From assembly GCA_937871935.1 (NCBI GenBank), contig CALMQI010000367.1, positions 1 through 36,430 of the forward strand: DNA of 36,430 nucleotides, read 5' to 3'. Below the pieces are notes generated by a model. The model was given only the letters and a program-made list of their open reading frames with translations. It did no database searches and had not been told where the DNA came from. This DNA comes from an uncultured Burkholderiales bacterium. GTDB taxonomy: Bacteria; Pseudomonadota; Gammaproteobacteria; Burkholderiales; Burkholderiaceae_C. Below are positions 21,159 through 29,083 of the stretch, piece after piece. Position numbers and translations under genes: made by a program. Position 1 is the stretch's first letter, and each line of letters starts with the position of its first letter.

Positions 21159-21938
21159 ATGCGAACAACGATGCCGAGAACGATGTGGATGCTGGTGTGG
21201 CTGCTGTTCGCGCCGGTGCTGCCCGCGCAGGCCCAGGTGAGCGTGGCCATCGGGCTGCCGAACGTGAACATCGGCATCAATCTGCCGGTGTATCCGCACC
21301 TGGTGCAGGTGCCGAACTACCCCGTTTACTACGCACCGCGGCTGAACACGAACTACTTCTTCTACGACGGCCTGTACTGGGTGTACCAGGACGACGACTG
21401 GTACGCGAGCTCCTGGTACAACGGCCCCTGGGGCCGCGTGGCGCCCGACGGTGTGCCGCTGTTCGTGCTGCGCATACCGGTGCGCTACTACCGGTCGCCG
21501 CCGCCGTACTTCCGCGGCTGGCGTGCCGATGCACCACCACGCTGGGGCGAGCATTGGGGCAACGACTGGCAACAGCGCCAGGCAGGCTGGGACCGCTGGG
21601 ATCGCAAGCTCGCACCACGGCCGGCGCCGCTGCCGGTCTATCAGCGCCAGTTCAGCGGCGAACGCTATCCGCGAGTGGTCGATCGGCAGCAGGCGCTGCA
21701 CGACAAGAACTACCGCTACCAGCCGCGCGACAACGTCGTGCAGCAGCACCAGCAACAGCAACGCCTGCAAAACGAACAGAACGGCATCCGGTCCGGCACG
21801 CCGAGGAACCCGCCACGCCAGCAGGCCGAACCGCGACAGGGTGTGCCGCGACGTGATGCGCGCGACGATGGCGACAAAGGTCGCGGCGACAACCGGGGCG
21901 ACAAGGCCGACGAGCGCGGGCGGGGACGCGAGAAGTGA
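21159..21938 (+). CDS. Secreted hypothetical protein, aromatic N-terminal domain and disordered basic C-terminus
   Basis: Signal peptide ending PAQAQ; VSVAIGLPNVNIGINLPVYPHLVQVPNYPVYYAPRLNTNYFFYDGLYWVYQDDDWYASSWYNGPWGRV. Confidence 0.75.
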   Translation: MRTTMPRTMWMLVWLLFAPVLPAQAQVSVAIGLPNVNIGINLPVYPHLVQVPNYPVYYAPRLNTNYFFYDGLYWVYQDDDWYASSWYNGPWGRVAPDGVPLFVLRIPVRYYRSPPPYFRGWRADAPPRWGEHWGNDWQQRQAGWDRWDRKLAPRPAPLPVYQRQFSGERYPRVVDRQQALHDKNYRYQPRDNVVQQHQQQQRLQNEQNGIRSGTPRNPPRQQAEPRQGVPRRDARDDGDKGRGDNRGDKADERGRGREK

Positions 21939-22118
21939 ATGAACGCGGCGCGCGGGCCGCCATCGAGACGCGCATGAGTCATGCACACGCCCTTCGCGGC
22001 CCGGCTGCAGGTGGCGGCACCGGCTGTAGGAGAAGTCCGGCACGTTGTCCGATCCGTGGCCGACGGCGTGCGGGGCGCAAAACGCGCATAGTCGCGCCGG
22101 GAACATCCGTCGCCGTCC

Positions 22119-22529
22119 ATGCCGCCGCTCAAGACCTACATCGTCGAAGACAGCCCGGTGATCCGCGAGAACCTGGTCGCGACGCTGGAGGAACTGGTAC
22201 CGGTCGAGGTGGTCGGCACGGCCGACGACGAAGCGACGGCGGTGTCGTGGCTGAGCCGACCGGGCAATGCCTGCGACCTGGTGATCGTCGACATCTTCCT
22301 GAAGAGTGGATCGGGTCTCGGTGTGCTCGAGGCAGCGGCCACGTTGCGGCCCCGTCGCACGCTGGTGGTGCTGAGCAACTACGCCACGGCGGACATCCGG
22401 CGCAAGTGTCTGGCGCTGGGTGCCGACCGGGTGTTCGACAAGTCGCGCGAGATCGAGGCGCTGATTCGCTACTGCACACGCCTGTCGTCCGGCGAAGCGC
22501 TCGACAGCCGTCCCGCCGCGCTGACCTGA
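22119..22529 (+). CDS. Stand-alone receiver-domain response regulator
   Basis: YIVEDSPVIRENLV, DLVIVDIFLKSGSGLGVLEA, VVLSNYATADIRRKCLALGADRVFDKS; no output domain. Confidence 0.88.
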   Translation: MPPLKTYIVEDSPVIRENLVATLEELVPVEVVGTADDEATAVSWLSRPGNACDLVIVDIFLKSGSGLGVLEAAATLRPRRTLVVLSNYATADIRRKCLALGADRVFDKSREIEALIRYCTRLSSGEALDSRPAALT

Positions 22530-22532
22530 GCG

Positions 22533-22553
22533 CGGGCGCCGCATCGGCGCCCG
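22533..22553. terminator. Stem-loop between convergent regulator genes
   Basis: CGGGCGCC-GCATC-GGCGCCCG, perfect 8-bp stem. Confidence 0.55.
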
Positions 22554-22555
22554 GG

Positions 22556-23188
22556 TTACTGGATGAGACCGTTCTTCAGTGCGTAGTAGGTCAGCTCGCT
22601 GTTCGTCGTCAGCTTGATCTTCTCCATCACTCTCGAGCGGTAGGTGCTCACCGTCTTCACGCTGAGCGACATGCTGTCGGCCATGTGGCCCACCGTCTCG
22701 CCCCTGGCCAGTCGCAGGAAGACCTGCAGCTCGCGCTCCGACAACTGCTCGTGCAGCGGCTGGTCGGCGTCCCCAGCCAGGCCGTCGGCCAGCTGCTCGG
22801 CGACGCCGGCGCTGATGTACTTGCGGCCGCGGTGAACCGTGCGGATGGCCTTGACGATCTCCTCGGGGTCGCAGTCCTTGTTGAGGTAGCCGCTCGCGCC
22901 GTGCCGCAGCAGCGTGGTCGCGTAGTGCGAATCCGGGAATCCGCTCAGGATCAGCACCGGCAACGCGGGCGCACGTGCCTTGATCGCCGCGAGCACATCG
23001 ACGCCACTCTGGGCGGGCATCGAGATGTCGAGCACGATGACGTCGACCTCGCCCTTGCGCACGATCTCCATCGCTTCACGGCCGCTTGCCGCCTCGCCGG
23101 CGACGACGAAGTCGGCCTGCTCGGCAAAGTACTGCCGCAGCCCGGCCCGCACCAGGGCGTGGTCGTCGACGATGGCAATGCGGATCAT
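22556..23188 (-). CDS. NarL/FixJ-family response regulator
   Basis: REC (IRIAIVDDHALVRAGLRQYF, VIVLDISMPAQSGVDVL) and LuxR HTH (LSERELQVFLRLARGETVGHMADSMSLSVKTVSTYRSRVMEKI). Confidence 0.94.
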   Translation of the reverse strand: MIRIAIVDDHALVRAGLRQYFAEQADFVVAGEAASGREAMEIVRKGEVDVIVLDISMPAQSGVDVLAAIKARAPALPVLILSGFPDSHYATTLLRHGASGYLNKDCDPEEIVKAIRTVHRGRKYISAGVAEQLADGLAGDADQPLHEQLSERELQVFLRLARGETVGHMADSMSLSVKTVSTYRSRVMEKIKLTTNSELTYYALKNGLIQ

Positions 23189-23241
23189 GGTGGTGGCATG
23201 CAGCGCACGGCGCCGGCTCGCTTGGCTGCCGGAGCGGCAGC

Positions 23242-24606
23242 ATGAAGTGGCATGTTCTCACGATCGCGAGGCGGCGACCGCTTATATTCCTGCTCGCCTG
23301 CCTGGGCACGGCGGCGATGCTGTTCATCAGCGAGGGGTCGTACTGGAAGTCCAGGACCACGCTCGACGAGATGGTGGCCTTCGCTGCGGCGCGCACGAGC
23401 CTGATCGCGCTCACGCACGGCCTGGTCGACGCCGAGACCCATCAGCGGGGTTATCTGCTGACCGATCGCGACGCCTACGCGCAGGCCTACGCCGCGGCGC
23501 TGGTACAGGTCGAAACGGCCCTGCAGCAGCTGGACGCCAGCTACGCCGGCAACGCGGACCGGGCGCCACCGCTGCAGGCGCTGCGCGCGGCGGTCGAGGC
23601 CAAGCGCGACGAGCTGGCGCAGCCGATGCGCCTGCATGCCGCCGGCCAGCACGCCGCCGCCGTCGAGGTGGTGTCGAGCCGCGTCAGCCGGCAGAAGATG
23701 CTCGAGGTGCGCTCGCTCGGTGCCGCGATGCTCGAACACGAAACCAGCAATGCCGACGAGGGACGCCACGACATCGACCGTACGCTGCTGCTCAGCCGCA
23801 TCGGCGTTGCCCTGCTGAGCGCGGTGAGCCTCGCAGCGCTGTATCTCTATCTGCGCCAGAGCGTGGCGCTCGAGCAGCAGCAGCAGGCGGCGCAGCGCGG
23901 AGTCAGGGCCGAACGCGACCAGCTCGGGCTGGACATGGTGCAGCGCACGGCGCAACTAACCCAGCTGGCGCACCACCTGCAGACCGCGCGCGAGGACGAG
24001 CGAAACCGACTCGCGCGCGACCTGCACGACGAGCTCGGCGCGCTGCTCACCTCGGCCAAGCTCGACGCGGCGCGCATCAAGCCGCGCCTGGCCGGTCTGG
24101 CACCGGTGGCGCTGGAGCGCCTTGCCCATCTGGTGTCCACGCTGGACGACGTCATCGCACTGAAGCGCCGCATCGCCGAGGACTTGCGACCGTCGGCCTT
24201 GAGCAACCTGGGCCTGGTGCCGACACTCGAGATCCTGGCGCGTGAATTCGCCGACCAGTCGGGCATGGTCGTGCACTGCGAGCTGCAACCGGTGGCGCTG
24301 GCCTCCGGTACAGCGATGACGATCTACCGGCTGGTCCAGGAGTCGATCACCAATCTGACCAAGTACGCCAAGGCCAGCCGGGTCTGGATCGGCCTGTCGT
24401 CGCGCGACGGCTGGGTGGAGGTGACGGTGCGCGACGACGGCATCGGCTTCGACCCGGCGCTGATGCCGATGTCGGCCTACGGGCTGCTGGGCATGCGGTT
24501 TCGTGTCGAGGCCGAGGGCGGCAAGCTCGAGCTGGCGTCGAAGCCGGGCCACGGCACCTGCATCAAGGCCCGGCTGCCCGCGGTGGCGACGCGCGTGGCT
24601 GCCTGA
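23242..24606 (+). CDS. CHASE3-type HisKA_3 sensor histidine kinase
   Basis: ALTHGLVDAETHQRGYLLTDRDAYAQAY (CHASE3-like); EDERNRLARDLHDELGALLTSAKLD; HATPase VTVRDDGIGFDPALMPMSAYGLLGMRFRVEAEGGKLEL. Confidence 0.92.
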   Translation: MKWHVLTIARRRPLIFLLACLGTAAMLFISEGSYWKSRTTLDEMVAFAAARTSLIALTHGLVDAETHQRGYLLTDRDAYAQAYAAALVQVETALQQLDASYAGNADRAPPLQALRAAVEAKRDELAQPMRLHAAGQHAAAVEVVSSRVSRQKMLEVRSLGAAMLEHETSNADEGRHDIDRTLLLSRIGVALLSAVSLAALYLYLRQSVALEQQQQAAQRGVRAERDQLGLDMVQRTAQLTQLAHHLQTAREDERNRLARDLHDELGALLTSAKLDAARIKPRLAGLAPVALERLAHLVSTLDDVIALKRRIAEDLRPSALSNLGLVPTLEILAREFADQSGMVVHCELQPVALASGTAMTIYRLVQESITNLTKYAKASRVWIGLSSRDGWVEVTVRDDGIGFDPALMPMSAYGLLGMRFRVEAEGGKLELASKPGHGTCIKARLPAVATRVAA

Positions 24607-24783
24607 TCTGTCGGCCCTCTCCTACGGTGCGGCGCTGCCTTGCCCGACGGCCGTGCGGCGACGGCACCTATCGCCGTTGTCGAGCGGCCGTCGCACAGTC
24701 GCGCCATCGCGAATGGCGCCCGGCGCTCGCGCGAAGAGCCGGATCCGGCCCCGCTACTGTCCCCCCATTTCCGGAGTTCCACC

Positions 24784-24948
24784 ATGCTGCACTACGCCGT
24801 CGTCTTCTTCGTGATCGCCTTGATCGCCGCCCTGTTCGGCTTCGGCGGCATCGCCGCCGGCGCGGTGGGCATCGCCAAGATCCTGTTCATCGTCTTCATC
24901 GTGCTGGCTGCCACCAGCCTGCTGTGGGGCGTGGTCACAAAGGCCTAG
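24784..24948 (+). CDS. DUF1328-family small membrane protein
   Basis: [47 protein letters not shown]. Confidence 0.9.
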   Translation: MLHYAVVFFVIALIAALFGFGGIAAGAVGIAKILFIVFIVLAATSLLWGVVTKA

Positions 24949-25004
24949 GGCCTGCGCGACTTCGGCCAGGACCACCCCTCAAATCTCAACCCTCGGAGAA
25001 CCGC

Positions 25005-25376
25005 GTGACCGCCAACAAGACCGCCGAACAACTCGACAACCTCGCCGACCATGCCGCCCAATCGGCCGACCATGCCATCCGCGCGACCCAGCGCGCGACC
25101 CACGACGCACTCGACAGCCTGGCCGGCACGGTGCACAGCGTGCGCCAGCAGGTCGAGCCGATGCTGCAGAGTGCCAACGAACAGGCCAGCGCGTTGACGC
25201 AGCGCGGCCTTGATGGCGCGCACAGGGTGCGCGATCAAGCCCGCCAGGCCGGTGACAGCACACTGGACTACGTCAAGGCCGAGCCGGTGAAGGCGGTGCT
25301 GATCGCCGCCGCCGCCGGCGCCGCGCTGATGGCGCTGATCGGCCTGATGAGCCGCTCGTCGCGCGACCGCAGCTGA
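25005..25376 (+). CDS. DUF883-like (ElaB/YqjD-type) protein
   Basis: GTG start; helical N-region, C-terminal DYVKAEPVKAVLIAAAAGAALMALIGLMSRSSRDR. Confidence 0.8.
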   Translation: MTANKTAEQLDNLADHAAQSADHAIRATQRATHDALDSLAGTVHSVRQQVEPMLQSANEQASALTQRGLDGAHRVRDQARQAGDSTLDYVKAEPVKAVLIAAAAGAALMALIGLMSRSSRDRS

Positions 25377-25389
25377 GCGGGCGCGCGCC

Positions 25390-25782
25390 ATGGCCCTCAC
25401 GCTGCAGCCGCTGCTGCATCTGCTGAGCGCGCAGCCGCAACTGCTGGTCGACCACGCGCAGGCCTATGCCGACCTGGCCGCCGACGAGCTGGGCCGCAGC
25501 GCCACGCTGTGGAAGCGCCGGGCGCTGCTGCAGGCCGCCGCGCTGTGCGCCGCGCTGGTCGCGGCCGTGTTGGCCGGCGTGGCGTTGATGTTGTGGTCGC
25601 TGGTGCCGGCGTCGACCGTGCAGTCGCCCTGGGTGCTGCTGGCCACGCCGCTGCCGCCGCTCGTGCTCGCGCTCGTCTGTGGCTGGGCCGGCCTGGGGCC
25701 GGTTCGGGCGAACGCCTGGCCGGGCCTGCGCCAGCAGGTCAAGGCCGACCTCGCGCTGTGGCACGAGGCGAGCGCCTCGTGA
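25390..25782 (+). CDS. Membrane protein, phage-holin-family-III-like
   Basis: Two hydrophobic segments; ordered after the DUF883 gene; overlaps the next start. Confidence 0.6.
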   Translation: MALTLQPLLHLLSAQPQLLVDHAQAYADLAADELGRSATLWKRRALLQAAALCAALVAAVLAGVALMLWSLVPASTVQSPWVLLATPLPPLVLALVCGWAGLGPVRANAWPGLRQQVKADLALWHEASAS

Positions 25783-26318
25783 GTGACCGACCCGCGACAC
25801 CGATCGAGCGCCTCGTGCTGTCGCGCGAACGCATGCGCGTGGCATTGCAGGGTGCGGCCGCCGACCGCGCCGCGGCAATCGCCACGGGCGGCGCGTGGCG
25901 CGACGCGTTGAAGCGGATCCCCGGCGTCGGCGCGATCGTCGATGCGGCCGGCGACTGGTGGAGCCGACATCCCCTGCACAGCGTCGGCAGCGCGCTGGTC
26001 GTGGTCGCGAAGACCGCGCTGCAGCCCGTCGCACAGCGCCATCCGCTCGGCCTGGTGCTGGGTGCCGCGGCGCTGGGTGCGGCGCTCGTGTGGTTCCGGC
26101 CGTGGCGCGCGATCGTCCGGCCGGCGTTGTGGGCCAGCCTGTTGCCGATGTTGCCGTCGATCCTGGCCAGCGCGACCGTCAAGGCACCGCTGCAGTCGTG
26201 GCTGGCGGCGCTGGCCGCGGCGAGCGGGCCGCGCGATCCGCCGCGTGCGCGACCTCAGACCCGCACCGCAGCCACGAACGGCGCCGACAGCTCGCGCCCG
26301 ATCACCGTGCGCGCGTAG
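25779..26318 (+). CDS. Hypothetical membrane-associated protein
   Basis: GTG start overlapping the preceding stop; RPATPIERLVLSRERMRVALQ...; hydrophobic C-half. Confidence 0.6.
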   Translation: MSDRPATPIERLVLSRERMRVALQGAAADRAAAIATGGAWRDALKRIPGVGAIVDAAGDWWSRHPLHSVGSALVVVAKTALQPVAQRHPLGLVLGAAALGAALVWFRPWRAIVRPALWASLLPMLPSILASATVKAPLQSWLAALAAASGPRDPPRARPQTRTAATNGADSSRPITVRA

Positions 26319-26434
26319 AAGTAGTTGTTGCGGCAGCTGTCGCTCATGTCGTCGAGGGCGACGTGACCCGCGGCATCACAAGGAAAGGCCAAGCCGCGGC
26401 CGCGGTTGTACAAGCTGGTGAACCACGGCTGAAT
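26255..26434 (-). pseudogene. Small conserved-looking ORF lacking a normal start (frameshifted or non-canonical start)
   Basis: Minus-strand frame IQPWFTSLYNRGRGLAFPCDAAGHVALDDMSDSCRNNYFYARTVIGRELSAPFVAAVRV*. An ATG one frame away (ATGAATTCAG) would give MNQPWF... if one T were removed. Confidence 0.45.
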
Positions 26435-26469
26435 TCATCCTGCGCGCGCCGAGGTGACGCGTCTGTTCG

Positions 26470-27030
26470 TCATCGCACACCGACACTCACAACCGGCCCG
26501 TCAACACCAGCACGATCACGATGAGCACCACCAGCCCCAACCCGCCGCTGGGGCCGTAACCCCACCCGCGGCTGTGCGGCCAGGTCGGTATCACGCCGAC
26601 CAGCATCAGGATCAGCACGATCAGCAGGATAAGTCCGAGGCTCATGTGAGGTCCTTGATATCGAATGGTGTGGCAGGCGTTCGGCGCCCATGCGCAGGAT
26701 AGGACGCTGGTGCGTCGAGTTCGGTGCGCTGCCGAACACAACGGGCGCGGATGCGGAGCCCGCGAGCCTCAGCAGTTTGTCTTCGCGCAGCGCTGCCCCG
26801 TCCCGCGGCACCGCAGGGAGCCGTTGCAGGCAACTGTCGCGGGCCCGCCGATCCGGCAGCTCGCGACAGCCGAACAGCGCCGACGCGTGCCGGGCAGTGG
26901 CCTCGCGCCGCAGCTCGCCCTGGCGCACGGCGCCGCGCATGACCTGATGGAACAGCGCAAGCAGTGCGAGCAGCAGCGCGACCGCCAGGCTGGCCGCCCG
27001 CAGGTTCGATTTCAGGACGAGGAGTGCCAC
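26470..27030 (-). CDS. Hypothetical protein with N-terminal TM helix (3' part overlaps the DUF3309 gene)
   Basis: MALLVLKSNLRAASLAVALLLALLALFHQVMRGAVRQGELRREATARHASALFGCRELPDRRARDSCLQ; only the N-terminal ~90 aa look protein-like. Confidence 0.45.
   Translation of the reverse strand: MALLVLKSNLRAASLAVALLLALLALFHQVMRGAVRQGELRREATARHASALFGCRELPDRRARDSCLQRLPAVPRDGAALREDKLLRLAGSASAPVVFGSAPNSTHQRPILRMGAERLPHHSISRTSHEPRTYPADRADPDAGRRDTDLAAQPRVGLRPQRRVGAGGAHRDRAGVDGPVVSVGVR
26487..26645 (-). CDS. DUF3309-family small membrane protein
   Basis: MSLGLILLIVLILMLVGVIPTWPHSRGWGYGPSGGLGLVVLIVIVLVLTGRL. Confidence 0.88.
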   Translation of the reverse strand: MSLGLILLIVLILMLVGVIPTWPHSRGWGYGPSGGLGLVVLIVIVLVLTGRL

Positions 27031-27065
27031 TGCGGCACGGTGCGCGTGGCGTGGCCTGCGTGTCG

Positions 27066-27079
27066 GTGCGTTGTCGCAC
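27066..27079. promoter_or_regulatory. GTGCG-N4-CGYAC palindrome
   Basis: GTGCGTTGTCGCAC between the divergent 27030(-) and 27171(+) genes. Confidence 0.55.
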
Positions 27080-27170
27080 GCAGACGTTGCCTGCGCTCAA
27101 CGTTCGCCACCGTACAGATGTGCGGTCGGCGTCCCCGCACACTGCGGCAGCCACTGACCGGAGAGCGAAC

Positions 27171-27725
27171 ATGACCACCGACGCCGAGCTGCAAGACAAC
27201 GTGCGTCAGCAGCTCGATTGGGAACCGCTGCTCGGCGCCGCGCGAATCGGCGTGCGCGTCAGCGATGGCGTCGTCGTGCTGACCGGCCAGGTGGACACCG
27301 GTCCGGAGCACTCGGCGGCCGAGCGTGTCGCCAGGCGCGTGGCTGGCACGCGCACGGTGATCAGCAGGATCCACGTGATGCTGCCGAAGGCGAGCGGCCG
27401 CAGTGACGCCGACATCGAACGCTCGGCGCGGCAGGTGCTGCAGTGGATGACCTCGCTGCCACCGGGCTGCGTGCAGGTGGCCGTCGACCGCGGCTGGATC
27501 ACCTTGTCCGGCCGCGTCCGCTGGGTCTATCAGAGGCAGGCCGCCGTTCGCTACGTCGTCGGCGCCACCGGTGTCAGCGACCGGATTGTGAGCGGCGATG
27601 CGCTGGTGCCGCCCCCGACACGGCCGCAGATCGATGCCGTGCTCAACTGGCGTGCGTCGCCCGACCCGGCAACGCCCGCAGCGACGCGCGCGCTCGACCG
27701 CAGTGCCGGCGCGGCACCGGCCTGA
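27171..27725 (+). CDS. BON-domain protein
   Basis: DAELQDNVRQQLDWEPLLGAARIGVRVSDGVVVLTGQVDTGPEHSAAERVARRVAGTRTVISRI, then a second BON-like segment. Confidence 0.88.
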   Translation: MTTDAELQDNVRQQLDWEPLLGAARIGVRVSDGVVVLTGQVDTGPEHSAAERVARRVAGTRTVISRIHVMLPKASGRSDADIERSARQVLQWMTSLPPGCVQVAVDRGWITLSGRVRWVYQRQAAVRYVVGATGVSDRIVSGDALVPPPTRPQIDAVLNWRASPDPATPAATRALDRSAGAAPA

Positions 27726-27820
27726 GTGGGCCGGACACGGCGGGCGATGCGTAGGCCTTGTCGACACTGCGTCCGGCCGCGATGTGCGCGCCGCGCGCAT
27801 CAACCCAACAGGAGAAGCAG

Positions 27821-28051
27821 ATGAACTGGGACCAGATTCAGGGCAATTGGAAGCAGGTGACCGGCAAGGCCAAGGAGCAGTGGGGCAAGCTGACCGATGA
27901 CCTCGACGTCGTCGCCGGCCGCCGTGATCAGCTCTCGGGCAAGATCCAGCAGCGCTACGGCATCGCCAAGGACGAAGCCGAGAAGCAACTGGCCGAGTGG
28001 CAGCGCAAGGCCAGCGACGCCTGGTTCCCCAGCGACAAGCCGCGCCCCTGA
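27821..28051 (+). CDS. CsbD-family stress protein
   Basis: MNWDQIQGNWKQVTGKAKEQWGKLTDDLDVVAGRRDQLSGKIQQRYGIAKDEAEKQLAEW. Confidence 0.93.
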   Translation: MNWDQIQGNWKQVTGKAKEQWGKLTDDLDVVAGRRDQLSGKIQQRYGIAKDEAEKQLAEWQRKASDAWFPSDKPRP

Positions 28052-28066
28052 TCGAGAGGAGTCGTC

Positions 28067-28288
28067 ATGAACGTCGTCAAGATGGCCGGCATCGCATTGA
28101 TCGTGGCCGGGGTGCTGGGCCTGCTCTACGGCAGCTTCAGCTACACCAAGGACACCCACCAGGCCAAGATCGGGCCGATCGAGCTGTCGGTGAAGGAAAC
28201 CAAGACGATCAACGTGCCCGTCTGGGCCGGCGTCGCCAGCATTCTGGTCGGCGGCGCGCTGCTGGTCTTTGGTGGCAAGCGGGGCTAG
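28067..28288 (+). CDS. Small membrane protein (two TM)
   Basis: MNVVKMAGIALIVAGVLGLLYGSFSYTKDTHQAKIGPIELSVKETKTINVPVWAGVASILVGGALLVFGGKRG. Confidence 0.8.
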   Translation: MNVVKMAGIALIVAGVLGLLYGSFSYTKDTHQAKIGPIELSVKETKTINVPVWAGVASILVGGALLVFGGKRG

Positions 28289-28381
28289 TCGAGCAGCCGC
28301 CCGATGCAGTCGCGAATGCCCGGATCGAGGTCGACCAGCGCCACTGCGGCGTTCGGCGCTGCCCAGGGCGCCGCACCCGAC

Positions 28382-28948
28382 TTAACGCAGCGAGACCCAG
28401 ATCTCGTTGCGGCGCATGAACCACGGCGTCCACGGCGCGTTGTAGCGCGAGAAGACGGGTTCGCCCGACCAGCGCAGCTCGACCGCCTTCAGCGCGGCGG
28501 TCAGCGTGGCTAGGTGCTGCGCGTAGTTCGACTCCGACCAGAAGCCCGAGTAGCGGATCGCCGCGACGGTGCGCGCCGGCACTTCGCGCAAACGCACCCG
28601 CGGATCGTCGGGCTCGGGCGCGCTGTCCAGCGTCACGCCCCTGGGCAGGACGAACTGCACCACGAAACCACCGGGCGCCGCGGCCTGCGTCACCGGGGCC
28701 GTCATCGCGAAATGCACCGGTGCCGGTGCGTCCGCTGCCTGCGTCACTGCGGCCTTCGCGAACGGGCGTGCGCCCTTGTTCCGGCCGAAGATGTAGCCGG
28801 CCAGGATCGGGAACGCGAGCGTGCTCGCCTCATCGGCCGTGCCCTCGATCAGCACTTCAGCGGCGACATAGGGCGCATAGTCACGCACCTCGATGTCACC
28901 CATGCGGCGTGCGATCGCGAACGCCGGCTCTTCGATGGTGCTCAGCAT
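28382..28948 (-). CDS. SOUL heme-binding family protein
   Basis: MLSTIEEPAFAIARRMGDIEVRDYAPYVAAEVLIEG...FGRNKG...FAMTAPVTQ...FVLPRGVTLDSAPEPDDPRVRLREVPARTVAAIRYSGFWSESNY. Confidence 0.93.
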   Translation of the reverse strand: MLSTIEEPAFAIARRMGDIEVRDYAPYVAAEVLIEGTADEASTLAFPILAGYIFGRNKGARPFAKAAVTQAADAPAPVHFAMTAPVTQAAAPGGFVVQFVLPRGVTLDSAPEPDDPRVRLREVPARTVAAIRYSGFWSESNYAQHLATLTAALKAVELRWSGEPVFSRYNAPWTPWFMRRNEIWVSLR

Positions 28949-29083
28949 ATGTGATCGTCACGCCACGCCCGGGCGATCGTCTGTTCGCCACCGCACACAG
29001 TCGCCACCCCAGGGCGGGTGCCGTGCCATCCGTCAGCGCCGATACGATGCACGGTGCGCTCAGGCACATGCCCGAAAGCCACC

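Noticed and set aside
27781-27801. GATGTGCGCGCCGCGCGCATC near-palindrome upstream of csbD
   Set aside because: GC-rich near-palindrome that does not fit the GTGCG-N4-CGYAC spacing; plausible by chance in this base composition.
28954-28968. TATGTGATCGTCACG upstream of the SOUL gene as another operator copy
   Set aside because: Resembles the TATGTG flank, but half-site and spacing differ (GTGA-N3-TCAC), so it was not counted.
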